Counted from the stretch's first letter, positions 1-11,374 are shown. The stretch: DNA of 64,000 nucleotides from Celoporthe dispersa (GCA_016584495.1 WAID01000010.1:248001-312000); one strand, 5' to 3'. The notes: generated by a model not told the origin, from the letters alone. Numbers and translations are program-made.

Positions 1-2
1 TC

Positions 3-74
3 GAGGTGTGTCAGCGGAATATCAAGATCTATCGCTTCTGTCAGCTCATCATCGACAATCATCTCCCGCGATGA
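3..74 (+). CDS. Possible C-terminal end of a gene entering from the left edge
   Basis: From base 3 one frame reads 23 residues to a TGA at 72-74, ending in a pattern like IKIYRFCQLIIDNHLPR. The mix of aromatic, charged and aliphatic residues looks more protein-like than the other two frames. There is no start codon and no recognisable domain, so this is only a guess that an exon crosses the window edge. It could equally be noncoding. Confidence 0.2.
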   Translation, partial: EVCQRNIKIYRFCQLIIDNHLPR

Positions 75-904
75 GCTCACCTTCTCAACCTCCCGTGGAA
101 TAACACCCCAGCCCGCTCAGTCCACAAAGACAGGCCAGCTACAGGAGTGCCTTCCCTCCCAGTCTTCTTAGGTGGGCATTAATGATGATATTGCCACGTA
201 ATAACGCGAGAGCACTTTGCTCCGGCCCGAGATCTAATCACCGGATCAGGTCTTGTATACAAACTCAAATCTCTGCTAGCAACCATGGGTTACAGTAGGA
301 GAATCATGCACACCGTCCAGGAGGCTGGCCTGGCCTGGCCTGAGACGTTACACCAGAGCGCGCCCGCAATGGCGACATCTGCCCCCACGATAAGCAATGG
401 GGGCCCAGGGCCATGATTGTCTCCCAGGTCGCAGCCGATACCAGCCCGCCATGGGCTATGGATTGGATAACAGTTTCGTGAGGAGATCACGCAAGATGTG
501 TAAACGCTTTGTAAGAAACTCTGGAGGCACGGACTTATCCGCTCGAGCAGCCTGGCCGGCTGGCTGGCTTTGCCCCTAAACCTCGGGCGTACACCTTACT
601 ATCTCCCAAATATATATCGAGCTAGGCCAGGAACTGAGCTGCTTGCCATCTGATCCCTAACTCTCGTCATTGGGCCTGTCGAGTCGTCACGAACCACGGG
701 TGAGATCATCTATAGAAAGTGGCCGAGGCTGTCAATGTTTTGGCCATCCATACTTCTGAGACTCTGCGCAAGCAATCTATTCGTTCTCGGTGCACTTCCT
801 GCCAAGTCTAGATATAGGAGTAAACTCGAAGAGACACGCCTGTCCGCAGACCAGCATCAATCCAGCTCCAATCCCGGCCCGCGCATTTTGTCAATCCCAT
901 CAAT
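75..904. other. Intergenic stretch before the methionine permease gene
   Basis: No supported gene. Short open frames on both strands show no domain or coding bias. The last 250 bases, including a GATCATCTATAG segment around 695, probably hold the promoter and 5' leader of the gene starting at 905. Confidence 0.5.
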
Positions 905-3397
905 ATGGCGTTCTGGCGGCGGCCGTTCAGCCAGCGCGAGCAGGCACCAGACACCGCTGCAGAGGACCAGTCAGAAGTCACAGACGGCACCTTGCACTAC
1001 GTGGTCGAGAAAGCAGGAAATGACTCCGGCCCGACGTATCAGGGAGGCCACGGGAGCTCCTGTGGAGGTCGACTCGCCACTGGGATACGATGTGGGCTCC
1101 ATCACCATCATTTTCCTCAACATCAGTATGATGATAGGGACTGGAGTATACTCGACCCGTATGTAGTAACCGGTTCCTCTTCTGATACGCCTCGCAACGT
1201 CGTCCGGAGCATGCTGACCTAGTATCGACCACCAGCCTCGACGATCCTGAAGGACACAGGCAGCGTTGGTCTGAGCATGATCTACTGGCTCATAGGCTTG
1301 ATCATGTCGGTGGCCTCGTTCGCCGTGTACCTGGAGTTTGCTTCGTATTTCTCCAACCGGAGTGGTTCAGAGGTGGTATACCTGGAGCAAGCTTTTCCTC
1401 GACCGAGGTGGCTGTTCCCGACCGCATTTGCCTTTCAGACGGTGATACTTTCGTTCAGCAGTGGTAACTCCATCGGTAAAGCTTGACTGGACCTCGTCAT
1501 CCTGAACATGTCTGACATGGGGGACAGTACTCGCCGAATACCTATTCGCCACCAGTGGTCACGATTATACTGGATGGCAGTTGAAAGGGGTTGCCGTCGC
1601 AGGCTATACAGCAGCCTTTATGCGTGCGTTCAAAGAATTCTTCGCGTGCGACTTTCGCTCTCTCCCAGACCTCTCACTAACTTATCGCAGTCGTTGCTCT
1701 CCATACCAAGTTTTCCTATTACTTTTCGAATGGCGTCGGAATCATCAAGGTTTTGAGCAAGCAGCTCCGCATCTTGCCTCCTTTCCAGTGCAACCCACTA
1801 ACACTGAGCAGCACTTGTCTTCATCAGCATCACAGGGCTTGTCGTCCTAGGCGGCCATACAAAAGTGGAGGATCCGCTCGTCAACTTCCGAGACTCCTTT
1901 CACCAGGATGCCGCAACTACCTACGGGCTGACAAATGCCCTGTACAAGATCGCCTTCTCGTACGCGGGTTATACCAACGCATTTAATGTCGTGAACGAAG
2001 TAAAGGTATTTCAATCGTGCACGAGGCAGCGCCGGTGTCAGACCTGTAGCTGAGCCGGAGAACCAGGACCCAGTCAAGCAGATCCGGAGAAACGGCTATA
2101 TCTCTCTCGCAGTCGTGGGAACTCTGTACATCCTGGCCAACATCGCCTACTTTGCGGCGGGTAAGCAGCTCGACAGATCACTGCGAGGAGCCCCGGCAGA
2201 GGGTTCGTGCTGTGTGTCGCTAACGCCATCCCTCACACCTCAGTGCCCCGAGAAGACCTCGCTGCCGCGGAGCAGATCGCAGCAAGCCTCTTCTTCACCA
2301 ACGTGTTCGGGTCGAGCGGCGCGGTGAGGGGGCTCAACTTCCTGATCGCGCTGAGCTCCTTTGGTAACCTCCTCGCCGTCTTGCTTGGCCAGTCGCGCGT
2401 GATTAGGGAATGTGGACGGTAGGTGTCGGCACGAGACTCGCAGGGAACAACTGCTGATGATTGAATTGATTCGTCGTGAACAGGCAGGGTGTCTTGCCTT
2501 GGCCTCGGTTCTGGGCTTCGACCAAGCCCTTTGGTACGCCACTTGGTCCGTACTTTGTCAAGTGGTTGCTCACGCTTGTTATGATCCTCGCTCCGCCGGC
2601 TGGTGATGCTTTCAACTTCAGTACGTCAAAGCCCCCAGCGAGGCCATCACGTGCCACCAAGGTTCCTGTCTGTTGCAATCCTGACCCGTCTACTTTTCAG
2701 TCAGCGACCTCCAGGTCTACCCAGCGGCCTTCTTCAGCCTCCTCCTGGCCGTCGGGCTCTACCTCGTCCGGTGGCGCCGTGGCCGACTGGGCCTCCCTCG
2801 GCCTATATTCCGCGCCTGGGATGTCGCCATCATCCTCACCATCCTCGTCGCCATCTTCCAGCTGGTCATGCCGTGGTATCCTCCCACGGGAGGGCCTTAT
2901 GCTGGTGATGTTTCGTTCTGGTATGCTACGTATGTTGTTACTGGCATTGCCCTGTGAGTTCCCCCCGTTGTTGCGGCTCCCTGTGGCATTGGGAAGTGTA
3001 ATCGCGTGGCTGACATGGATTTGTACAAAAAGTATCATTGCCTGTGGCGTGTACTACTGGGTTGTAAGTGGGCCTTTCCAGACAAAACGTTCTGAAGAAC
3101 CGTCTCAAAACCTCCGGACCTCTTTTCTCCCCGCCCGCATCACAAGAAATACTAACCCAGGTGGCAATATAACAGTGGATCTGGGCAGTCCCAAGACTAC
3201 GCGGCTACCGCATCCGCCAGGAGGTCCTGGACCTGGACGGCGGCGCGACGAGCCATATACTTGCCAAGGTACCCGTGGGCGAGCTTGCCCTGTGGGACGA
3301 GACGCATGATGCTGCGGGCAGACAGCGATATAGCTCTGGCTCGACGGAGAGCGTTGAGGCGGGCGGGCCGGGCGGGTCGGAGAAGGGCCCGGTCTAG
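905..3397 (+). CDS. High-affinity methionine permease-like amino acid transporter (APC superfamily, LAT family)
   Basis: Plasma-membrane amino acid permease resembling yeast Mup1. Eleven exons can be joined: 905-1158, 1236-1475, 1528-1623, 1691-1756, 1812-2005, 2055-2160, 2244-2418, 2484-2620, 2701-2953, 3033-3063 and 3176-3397, giving about 590 residues. The family signature shows in TM1 (ISMMIGTGVYSTPSTIL), then in IIKVLTLVFISITGLVVLGG, SYAGYTNAFNVVNEVK and YYWVWIWAVPRLRGYRIRQE near the C terminus. Eleven to twelve hydrophobic segments are seen. The start ATG is the first in frame and precedes a soluble N-terminal tail of about 60 residues. The intron at 1757 is a GC-AG intron. One base too many lies in the GGG at 1042-1044, which breaks exon 1; removing one G restores the family sequence. 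Substrate is inferred from family resemblance only. Confidence 0.85.
1757..1811 (+). other. GC-AG intron in the methionine permease gene
   Basis: The conserved reading IIKVLTLVFISITG is recovered only if the 55-base segment beginning GCAAGC and ending GAGCAG is removed. A CTAAC branch-site-like sequence lies about 15 bases before the acceptor. No GT donor nearby gives the right frame. Confidence 0.75.
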
Positions 3398-4292
3398 ATT
3401 ATGACGGGGCTGTGGGTGGCATGCTTTGTGCTGCTTGTTGGATGAGAGGGACGGAATCTATGTAGAGAGGACGATTGCTGGCCGGAGAGATCTCATCTGG
3501 AGACTTGTCCTATGTGTTATATTCCGCATTAAAGGAATTTCCTTTGGTTTTGTCAAGCCATTACTCAGCAGTACGTTTATATAGGGTCGGCCTTTGTTTT
3601 GTGGTCCTGCACATAAACACCGTGACACTGCTGCGTCTCGGCAAAGCTGGCAGGTGTCTCGAGTCTCATTGCGCAGTTGCGTCTGCTGAAGACATCGGCT
3701 TCAGCCCACGGCCTCCCCCTGCGGTGGGCAGCGCGGGCGAGGGCTTCCTGCCACCCAGGCGTGGAGAGATTGGTCTGTGAAATGATGCAAGCCCGCAACA
3801 ACACAGGTGACTTCCACAGCCTTTACCGACTGCCTGACCTATTTCGCCATTTCCTTCTTACGCCCTTCCCACTACCCGAGCCGACCAGCTCATGCCTTTT
3901 TATCTTTTTTTTTTTTTTTTTTTTTTTTGGCTACAGCTACAGCGACTCCGTGATGCGGCAGGATGGGTCCTCAGAAATAGAGTGCCCTTCTTCCAGGGTC
4001 GGAAAGGAGGGGTGTTATAGACGAGAACAATATGCCCCCGGCTCCTGGCGGCCCACCGTCACGCAGATGATCAAGACAAGGCCTGGTATGGACAAATACA
4101 GCGGCTAAAATAAGTGCCGTTACTTTGTCACCGCCCTGTGTTGTCGCCCTGGGTTTACACGCGCGTTTTAGCTGCGCGAAGGGGGGAAGGGCGGGGGAGG
4201 AGAGATATCTGTGATAACCTCAGCGGGTTTTTCAAAACCCCAGTGTATGAAACCGATGATGATATATATGTACAGCTTGGCCCGGCACAACA
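3398..4292. other. Intergenic region between convergent permease genes, with poly-T tract
   Basis: It holds the 3' regions of the methionine permease (+) and the NCS1 permease (-). A T homopolymer of about 22 bases starts near 3907. No coding feature is supported. Confidence 0.5.
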
Positions 4293-6163
4293 TCAGTACT
4301 TGTAATCCACTGTCGTGGGCACGTTGTCGGAAGCCTCCTCTCCGTAGACCACATCGTCACGCTCCACGATGACCGTGCCGTCGGGGGCGACGAACTCGTC
4401 GCCGACGGCGTACTCCCAGTTGTAGCCCATCTCCTTGACGAGTTTCTGGTTGTGCGTGGGCCAGACCTTGCAGAGGGCGACGTACACGACAAATGTGACG
4501 GCAAAGGAGAGGATCCAGCCCATATCGCTGAGGTGCGAGGCGGAGGCGGACACGTTGGCACCGAGGGTGCCGCAGAAGCCCGGGAAGGGCAAGGCGACGC
4601 CACAGATGTAGGCGATGTAGGCCTGGACGTTCCAGCCCTTGTTGTAGTAGTAGTGCTTGTTGGCGCGGGTCGGGTCGTAGAGCCACGAAATGAAGACGTT
4701 GCCCTTGGTCAGGACCCAGTAGTCAGCAATCATGACGGCCACGACACTGGCCATGAAGAGGCCGTAGCCGGCGAGGAAGGTCTCGAAGACGCTGGCGGAG
4801 GCGAGGATCTTCCAGGGGCAGATGGCAAAGGCCAGGAACTCGACGATGAACTGGCCGCGCGGGATGGTGAAGTACTTGGGGAAGAGAAGGGTCAGGTCGG
4901 AGCCGAAGGGGATCATGTTGGCGGCGATGTTGGTGCCGAGGATTGAGAACATCCAGCAGAAGGCGCAGAGGAAGACGAGGGTCCTCGCGCCGCCCGTCCA
5001 GTAGCGGTCCAGGATGGCGCCCAGGAGATCCCATGGGTTCCAGAGGTCGGTGCCCCACGTGTTGTTGAGGGCAGCAGTCGCCAGGATGCCGAGGGATGCC
5101 GAGAGGGTAACGGCGATGGGGTTCGTGACGAGCTGTGACCACATGGCGCCGGTCTTGGTCCTGCTCCAGCGGGCAATATCGGGCTGGTTCGTGATGAGCG
5201 TGGCCTGGAGAGGCGGGGGAGAAGAAAGGTGGTTAGTAAACCTGGCTTGGTAGAGCTGTCTTGGAATCCCAGACGAGATGGGCAGCAGAGCATGGGCCAA
5301 ATATCCGGGTGCCACTTACGGTATTGCCCATCCCGGCATTGATGGCATTCAGAATGTACCACGCCTTGTTCCCCGACAGGGTCCCGCTGTAGACGCCACC
5401 CACGCCCCCCCTTGGTGTCGACCAGGCAGAAGATGAACAGGCCGAGGATGGAGGGTATCATGAGGGCAGTCTTGAGCCAGAAGAACCACCTCAGCTGGTA
5501 GGGCCGCAGGGCGCAGAAGGGGAAGTGCACACACCAGAACAGGAAGAAGGACAGCATTCCTGCGGTGGTGATGCCCATGGAGACCGGGATCTTGTTGGGT
5601 ATGTCATCGTAGAGGTGGCCGAAGACGCAGCGCAGCATGACGGCGACGAAGCTGGAGCCCGAGTACAGCTGGACGCCGTACCAGATGATGGCCAGGCACG
5701 CGCGCGCCGCCACGACGTAGAAGGACCCCCACATGCCGAAGACGCTCCGGGCGACGACGGGGTAGCCGATGTGGTAGGCGGAGGCGCAGCGGCTGTTGAA
5801 GAACATGGCGACCGAGGAGATGAGCTGGGAGACGAAGATGACGATGATGGACTCCCACCAGTTCAGGCCCAGGCCGACCATGGTAGAGCCCAGTGTCCAG
5901 TTGCCGAAGGAGAGGGCCCAGTAGAAGGAGACGTAGTTCTGCCACCTCCAGGTGCGCTTGGCGGGGGGCGTCGGGTCGAGATCCTCGTTGGACCAGCGCG
6001 AGTCGGAGTCCGAGTGCACCTGTCGCCCGTGGGCGTCGAGGGTCGACGAGGGCGCCTCGATCCAGGCCTTGAAGGCAGCGCCGCTGGTGAAGGCATGACG
6101 TGCCGAGGCGGCCTTGGTGCGCACAAAAGTGCGAGCCCTGGTGGGCGCCTCCGAGATCCTCAT
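4293..6163 (-). CDS. NCS1-family permease (Fur-type, uracil/uridine/allantoin class)
   Basis: Proton-coupled nucleobase or nucleoside permease of the plasma membrane. Exons are 6163-5320 and 5204-4293, with one 115-base GT-AG intron, giving about 584 residues. NEDLDPTP at residues 59-66 is the N-terminal gating motif of Fur-type carriers. It is followed by WQNYVSFYWALSFGNWTLGS (TM1), GYPVVARSVFGMWGSFYV (TM3) and SILGTNIAANMIPFGSDLT (TM8), and the tail is hydrophilic. The C7 run at 5405-5411 contains one base too many. With six, VDTKGG continues into GVYSGTLSGNKAWYILNAIN; as written the frame is lost after TM6. The exact substrate cannot be told from motifs alone. It converges on the methionine permease gene. 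Confidence 0.85.
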
Positions 6164-7246
6164 CTCGCTCTCTCTTTCTCTGCTCTGCCCTCCTGGGTGC
6201 CTGACGAGGTTGGCTGTCTGTCTCGCGGTCCGCGCAGGAGCTCAGGGAGGCCAACGACAGACAGGTCAGGCTGGGAAGGGTTTTTCGACGACAGGCTGTC
6301 GACCTCTCTTTTTTTTCTTCTTTTTTTTTGTGGTCGCGTGGTCGCGGTCGCGGGCGGCCGATGGGGCTCTTATGCAGGAAAAGCCAGGACCCTCCCGTTC
6401 AGGGATCCTGACTCTAGAGAGAAAGCCCTATCTCTCAAGGTTGGCACCGATCTCCGCCACCGCTGCGGAGAAGTCTCTTATCGACCCTGTCGTGTGCGGG
6501 ACCTGGCGAGCCTGGGCGGTGGCGGCCCTTCGCACTGGAGTGCCGCCGAGGCCCCGCCATAGATCCCACAGCAGCTGATAAGCTAGAGGGAGTGGCCCGT
6601 TTCCGTACCGCGTTTGCACCAGATAGGCATGGCACAGCGGTATGGCTTGCATGGGAATCATGGCTGCACAGATAGGACGCAGGCGACACCATGGGCGGGT
6701 GGCCTGGACCCTCTGCTGATGGGAGGAGCAGAGGGGCGAACGAGCATGGTGTGGGCCGTCCCAAGGATCTGGATCAGCCTTTTCTGCTGTAGGGAGAAGA
6801 AGGTCTGTCTGGTCACGGTCCTTGGTTCGCGGTCCTTGGTTGCCGGTCATGGAAGGTCGATCCGGAATTCTGGGTAGGCGGAAGGAAGAGGTAGGAAGAG
6901 AGGAGGGGGAAGAAGGAGGATCATTTGGCGGGGAGGACGATGTCACCTCGGCTCAAGGACCCCCCTGACAGTGGTGAATGGACCGTTGACAGGCGTCGAA
7001 TTGAGCTGATGGTCAGCATGCTTAGTGACCTGGACCGTCGATGGCGTCTGAGGAGAAGAAACGGACGACTTAACATGGCATGTGTCGTCTGACTCTTGAC
7101 AAACCTGTAGTCGAATCGTTCGTTCCTGCCCAGTGCTGTCAAAATTTTTGACGCTAGGTTACAATGAGCTGGTCTTGGAATGATGAAGATACACTAACAG
7201 TATTGAAGCTATATGTATTAGCTATCATCAGCCTATGATAATCACT
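6164..7246. other. Intergenic region, promoter side of the NCS1 gene
   Basis: Holds the 5' leader and promoter of the minus-strand NCS1 permease, with a pyrimidine-rich tract and a T run near 6308-6329. No other gene is supported. Confidence 0.45.
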
Positions 7247-7344
7247 GGGCGCATGGTCTAGGGGTATGATTTTCGCTTCGCAATCGCAAATGACTGCTTT
7301 GCTCTGCCTGTGAAAGGTCGTGGGTTCAATTCCCACTGTGTCCA
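7247..7344 (+). tRNA. tRNA-Ala (anticodon CGC) with a 26-base intron
   Basis: The strand folds into a complete cloverleaf. A seven-pair acceptor stem (GGGCGCA with TGTGTCC) includes a G3-U70 pair, the alanine identity element. The anticodon stem TTCGC pairs with GTGAA, and the T arm is GTGGG-TTCAATT-CCCAC. The discriminator is A at 7344. The anticodon loop reads TTCGCA before and T after an intron at 7283-7308, exactly at the canonical 37/38 position. The A-box-like TGGTCTAGGGG and B-box GGTTCAATTCC are present. The mature tRNA would be 72 nt. The D arm is of the GGTCTAGGGGTATGAT type also seen in other fungal tRNAs, so the alanine call rests on the anticodon and G3-U70. Confidence 0.85.
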
Positions 7345-7353
7345 CATTCAATG

Positions 7354-7360
7354 TTTTTTT
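7354..7360 (+). terminator. RNA polymerase III terminator of the tRNA gene
   Basis: Seven T residues, ten bases after the tRNA 3' end, as expected for Pol III termination. Confidence 0.8.
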
Positions 7361-7938
7361 GCGTTTTGGTTCTGTTTGTTCCCCCTTGTGTTGTTTGTCA
7401 AGGAATGAAGATTTGATTCCCCTTCTTCCTCGAGGGTGGTGGGTTGGGAGGTTAAGAGAGGCCTTGGCGACGCATATCAGGTTCTAGCACAAAACCCGGA
7501 GACACCGGCAAGATATTGTCACGGCTCGTCTGGTTTAGTAATAACATAATTATTAAATACAGGCATCTTCATGCCTCATGTGGTCCTCGAAAAGCCATGT
7601 CTAGTCTTTTCAGGTTGTTGAAAACATGACTGGAATTTTTTATAACCGCCGCGTGTAGTAAGCACTGTGTATCTCTGGCGGGGCTTCTGCGAGGAAGGCG
7701 CATGCCGGAGATTGTGCTGTGTGCACGGTACTCGTCCTCGTCAGTCGCGACTGCACCGACTGCACAACTACCGTCCTGAATCTAACCTTGCCGTTTCCAA
7801 GATCCCAACTCTGCAGATCATTCTCTCGCTCTCTCTCTCTCTCTCTCTGTCTCCTCTTCACGGCGCTCGCTCACCAAATCTGTCTGTCCTCCTTGGAAAG
7901 AAAACATCTCCTGCCTGTCCCAGAAAGGCGTCGAGGCA
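7361..7938. other. Intergenic region and 5' leader of the PLP enzyme gene
   Basis: No gene. It ends in a pyrimidine-rich leader with a CT repeat directly before the start at 7939. Confidence 0.5.
7829..7848 (+). repeat. (CT)10 microsatellite in the 5' leader
   Basis: Ten perfect CT units about 90 bases before the ATG of the PLP enzyme. CT-rich tracts are common just upstream of fungal transcription starts. Confidence 0.8.
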
Positions 7939-9177
7939 ATGGGCTCAGCCATTTACATCAACCTACCGAGCACGACCGTCAAGGCTCAGAGTACCGAGAC
8001 AGCCCCTCAGGTCTTGGACTTCCATCGGAAGCTGCCACATTACGACGAGACGCCGCTTCACTCGCTGCCAGGGCTAGCCAAAGAGCTTCAACTCGGGCAC
8101 GTCTGTGTTAAGGATGAGTCAGGTCGCTTCGGCCTACCATCCTTCAAGATTCTGGGTGCCTCTTGGGCCGTCTTCAGGGCCCTCGCCGAAAGGCTGAGCC
8201 TGGACCCCGCGAGCCTTTTGAAGAGCACCCAAGAGCCGTCAAATCTGTGGGAGGACCTGGGCGCCAAGGCAAACTCCCACGGGCTGAGCCTCGTCTCATG
8301 TTCAGAGGGCAACTGGGGCCGAGCTGTGGCCCGCATGGCCCGGTATCTCGGGATACCCGCCCGGATCCTCGTCCCAGCGTTCATGCCGGAGACGACGAGG
8401 GCGCGGATACGATCCGAGGGCGTTGAGGTCATCGTGGTCGATGGAAACTACGATGATAGTGTTGCTGCTGCTAGACGGGAAGCAGACGTGGACGACAGGG
8501 TCATACTCGTCATGGATATGGGCTGGGATGGCTACGAGCAGGTCCCCGAGGTGTGTTGTTTCCGCTGTCTTGATTTGTTCTTTTTCGTCTTCGAACTACT
8601 GGCACCCTGTATACTGAGTCCCAAGCAGTGGGTGGTTGAGGGCTACAGCACCATGCTGCGTGAGGCCGACGCTCAGGTTCCAACCATGACACGGGGCATC
8701 GCAGCGACGCACGCCTTCATTCCTGTAGGGGTAGGTTCAATCGCCCACGCGGTCGCCCACCATTACAAAAACACAGAGCGGGGTCTGCGCTTCAGGGCTT
8801 CGGTCGTCACCGTCGAGCCCACCACAGCTGCGTGTCTCAAGGCATCACTCGAGGCTGGCCGGATCACTCCTGTGCACACTGGTGACTCCATCATGTGCGG
8901 CATGAACTGCGGGACGGTCTCGTCTACCGCCTGGCCGGTGCTTCAGTCCGCAGTAGATGCAGATGTCACCGTCACCGACCACCAGGCTCACACGGCCGTC
9001 TGCGAGCTCGAGAGCCTGGGCCTGCAGCCCGGTCCGTGCGGTGCTGCCACGCTGGCCGCGCTGAGGACCGCTTGTCGAGATGCGAGAACCGAACTCAACC
9101 TCAGCCCAAGTTCCGTCGTAATACTGTTCTGCACGGAGGGAAAGAGGGAGTACGAGATCCACCTAGCTGAAGGATGA
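7939..9177 (+). CDS. Diaminopropionate ammonia-lyase-like PLP enzyme (fold type II)
   Basis: Predicted to cleave 2,3-diaminopropionate, or a related amino acid, to a 2-oxoacid and ammonia, using pyridoxal phosphate. The PLP lysine is K70 in GLPSFKILGASWA, followed by an acid-rich linker and SCSEGNWGRAVARMARYLGI, IPARILVPAFMPETTRARI, WDGYEQVPE, WVVEGYSTML and the late glycine motif VGVGSIAHAVAHH. These are in the order found in the E. coli YgeX family, and the length (386 residues) is usual. A GT-AG intron at 8551-8628 (78 bases, or 75 using the AAG at 8625) removes an insert between GYEQVPE and WVVEGY. Because its length is a multiple of three and it has no stop, retained transcript would still be translated. 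Another member of the tryptophan synthase beta superfamily is possible. Confidence 0.8.
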   Translation: MGSAIYINLPSTTVKAQSTETAPQVLDFHRKLPHYDETPLHSLPGLAKELQLGHVCVKDESGRFGLPSFKILGASWAVFRALAERLSLDPASLLKSTQEPSNLWEDLGAKANSHGLSLVSCSEGNWGRAVARMARYLGIPARILVPAFMPETTRARIRSEGVEVIVVDGNYDDSVAAARREADVDDRVILVMDMGWDGYEQVPEVCCFRCLDLFFFVFELLAPCILSPKQWVVEGYSTMLREADAQVPTMTRGIAATHAFIPVGVGSIAHAVAHHYKNTERGLRFRASVVTVEPTTAACLKASLEAGRITPVHTGDSIMCGMNCGTVSSTAWPVLQSAVDADVTVTDHQAHTAVCELESLGLQPGPCGAATLAALRTACRDARTELNLSPSSVVILFCTEGKREYEIHLAEG

Positions 9178-9899
9178 CACGGCTTAGCTAGGCTGCAAAG
9201 ATGACAACCTATTTCGTGACACCGACAAAGAACAAACTACATCATGATCACCTCAATTATTTCTCTCGCTCTCTCCTTCTCTCTCTCTATACCAGGCCTT
9301 GAGATCTCTAGCATGGACAATACTCTGACGTGCTGCTGACCCTTGGCTTGTAGGGGCTTCCAGCAAGAGGCAACTGGCTAGGCCGCCATGGCCCACACAG
9401 CCCCCAATGGCCCCTCGCTTACTACTCAGCTCCAGGTACGGTAGGCGAAAGGGATGGTGTAGGGCCGAGATAATCTTGTACAAGCCACTCTTTCAGCTCT
9501 TCTTGGTACCGCAGACTGCCTGTCGCCTCCATTGAGTCCAGACGACCTGTGACGCGCCACACGGCGAAGTTGCCGTTTCTGGCGACCCTCAACATTCTTG
9601 CATCTGGACCTCGCGCCTTGTACTGTGGATCAACTGCGGCCCGCAGGATGGCTCCAGAAATATGGGCAGACTTCTCCTGAAGATTTGTCTGTGGGTATCC
9701 GACGTATGTTCATCACTCCCTGTGCAAATGTCCACGACAAGTCACATGACTGTGCCTGTGAGCTGATATCTGCTTCTTTCACTAACGAGAGGACGCTTAT
9801 TTAAGCTTTCTTTCATTCCCTCTTCTTTCCTTCTTACAGGGGCAAGGACGGAATAGTTCCTCTGTTATACATCCTCCATGAACTCTGCCGACGGTGGCC
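9178..9899. other. Intergenic region
   Basis: 3' region of the PLP enzyme and promoter of the membrane protein gene. No supported gene; CT-rich stretches lie near 9255-9292. Confidence 0.45.
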
Positions 9900-11290
9900 A
9901 TGAAGACCTGGCTCACTTTCGTGCTCCTGACCTCACCCTTTGTGTTTGTTGCAGCCGCTCTCAACCCTCCTGTCGACTCACCCCACGCTACCAAAACGTG
10001 GAACGCTTCGCCTGAAGCCCACAGCTGGAAATCTTCCCAAAGAGAAGAAGCTCTTCTGTCAACCGTGAATCACATCTCCCCTCGTGACAACGCCGAGCAT
10101 GTCGTCCTCGCCAATTGCATCACAGGAGATGGCGTCCTCTCCTCGGAGATGGCCTACTTTACAGGGTCGCCGGACAGCTTACCTAACGACACTGCCGTCG
10201 TCGATACTCCCTATAACACTACGCGTCAGTGGGCGAATGCAACAACATCGACGCTGTTCTCGGATACAAACGTTACCTTCACTGCGGTGCTCAGACCAGA
10301 GGTTGCGCAAGGCGACTGGGCTGGTACTGGAGACAACGGCTACGGAACCTTTGTCTGCTGGGAGGACACCATGAACAACCTCTATCGGAACACTGACGAG
10401 GGCACAACCTGCTCCGGAGTATATGATTGTGATCATGAGGCTACCCCAAGTGAGTTCCCTCTCCTATGCCTGTTGCCCCATTCTAGATTACTGTGTCTCG
10501 ATATTGCCCATCGCATCGAGTGAGTTAGGGTATTCCTAGCTAGACACCGGATCTCGATTCTGCTTGCCACTCCTCCTCAAGTCTCACCTGCTAAGCATCC
10601 CACGATGCCTTCACACGTCGTGATGACTCAGCCGGCCCTCGTCTTGCTTTTGCTGCTTCTAACCACCACTATCATTAGCCGTCACACCAAGTCCGTTATC
10701 TGCGACCTCTTCTAGCACAACGGCGAAGAACAGCTCTGCCTCAGGCCAAATGTCACTAGGTACCAAGATCGGCGTGGCTGTTGCTTGTGTCGCCTTTGTG
10801 GCCCTGGTCATGATCATGTCTTCGCTAGTCTTTATCCGACATCTTGCTATCAACAAGGGCAAGACCGGTGGGATCTTCGATTTGTTCGTGCCAAAGCCAG
10901 TGCTCAGTCCTCTACCAGCACAACCAGGGAGGATACTGGGGCCCGCCCGTCGAGACATTGAACGACCGGGCCAGGATCCAGAGAATTGAGTATCTGGGAC
11001 CCCAACCTGGGCAGACATACGAAGCGCCCGGCAGCCACGGGTACGAGGTCACTGGTGATGAGCGATATCCTCCTCGAGAGATCGACGGCGCAATGCTACC
11101 TCGTGAGCTTCTTGCCTGTACGCAGAGGCGAGAGCTTGCTCCGGGTGCGGAAAGTGCTGCTGCCGAGACCCCGACAGAACAACCGAGGCGAGGAAGAACG
11201 CTCTGGAGGCCTGGTGAGACCCCTCGAACTCAAGTCGAGCCACGACGGTGCAAACAAGAATCGGCTCCCGAGAAGGGCGGGTGGATTTAA
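9900..11290 (+). CDS. Secreted-type single-pass membrane protein of unknown function
   Basis: The first ATG (9900) opens a clear signal peptide (MKTWLTFVLLTSPFVFVAAA). An extracellular part of about 190 residues follows, with many Asn-X-Ser/Thr sites and a few cysteines, then a short Ser/Thr-rich stalk. One transmembrane helix (IGVAVACVAFVALVMIMSSL) leads into a polar cytoplasmic tail. Exons are 9900-10449 and from 10679, with a GTGAGT donor and CTAAC branch site. After IRHLAINKGKT the reading must change frame to reach the tail (YQHNQGGYWGPPVETLND to the stop at 11290). Either a 40-base GT-AG intron at 10868-10907 or a one-base error near 10900-10913 does this. The layout recalls fungal wall-sensor or Mid2-like proteins, but no WSC or other named domain is visible. 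Confidence 0.55.
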
Positions 11291-11374
11291 GTTGGTAATA
11301 GCCAATTATTAAAATACATGTACATAAACAGCCCTACATGACAGTGAGAAAGAAGGCCAGCTGCCTGACCATTT

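Noticed and set aside
5525..6562. 345-codon open frame on the + strand over the NCS1 gene
   Set aside because: Rich in Gly, Asp, Glu and Val without any domain; it mirrors the GC-rich NCS1 coding strand.
7154..7351. Open frame on the minus strand across the tRNA, with a GIEPTTF-like peptide
   Set aside because: It is the reverse complement of the tRNA gene; this peptide is a known false protein produced by tRNA sequences.
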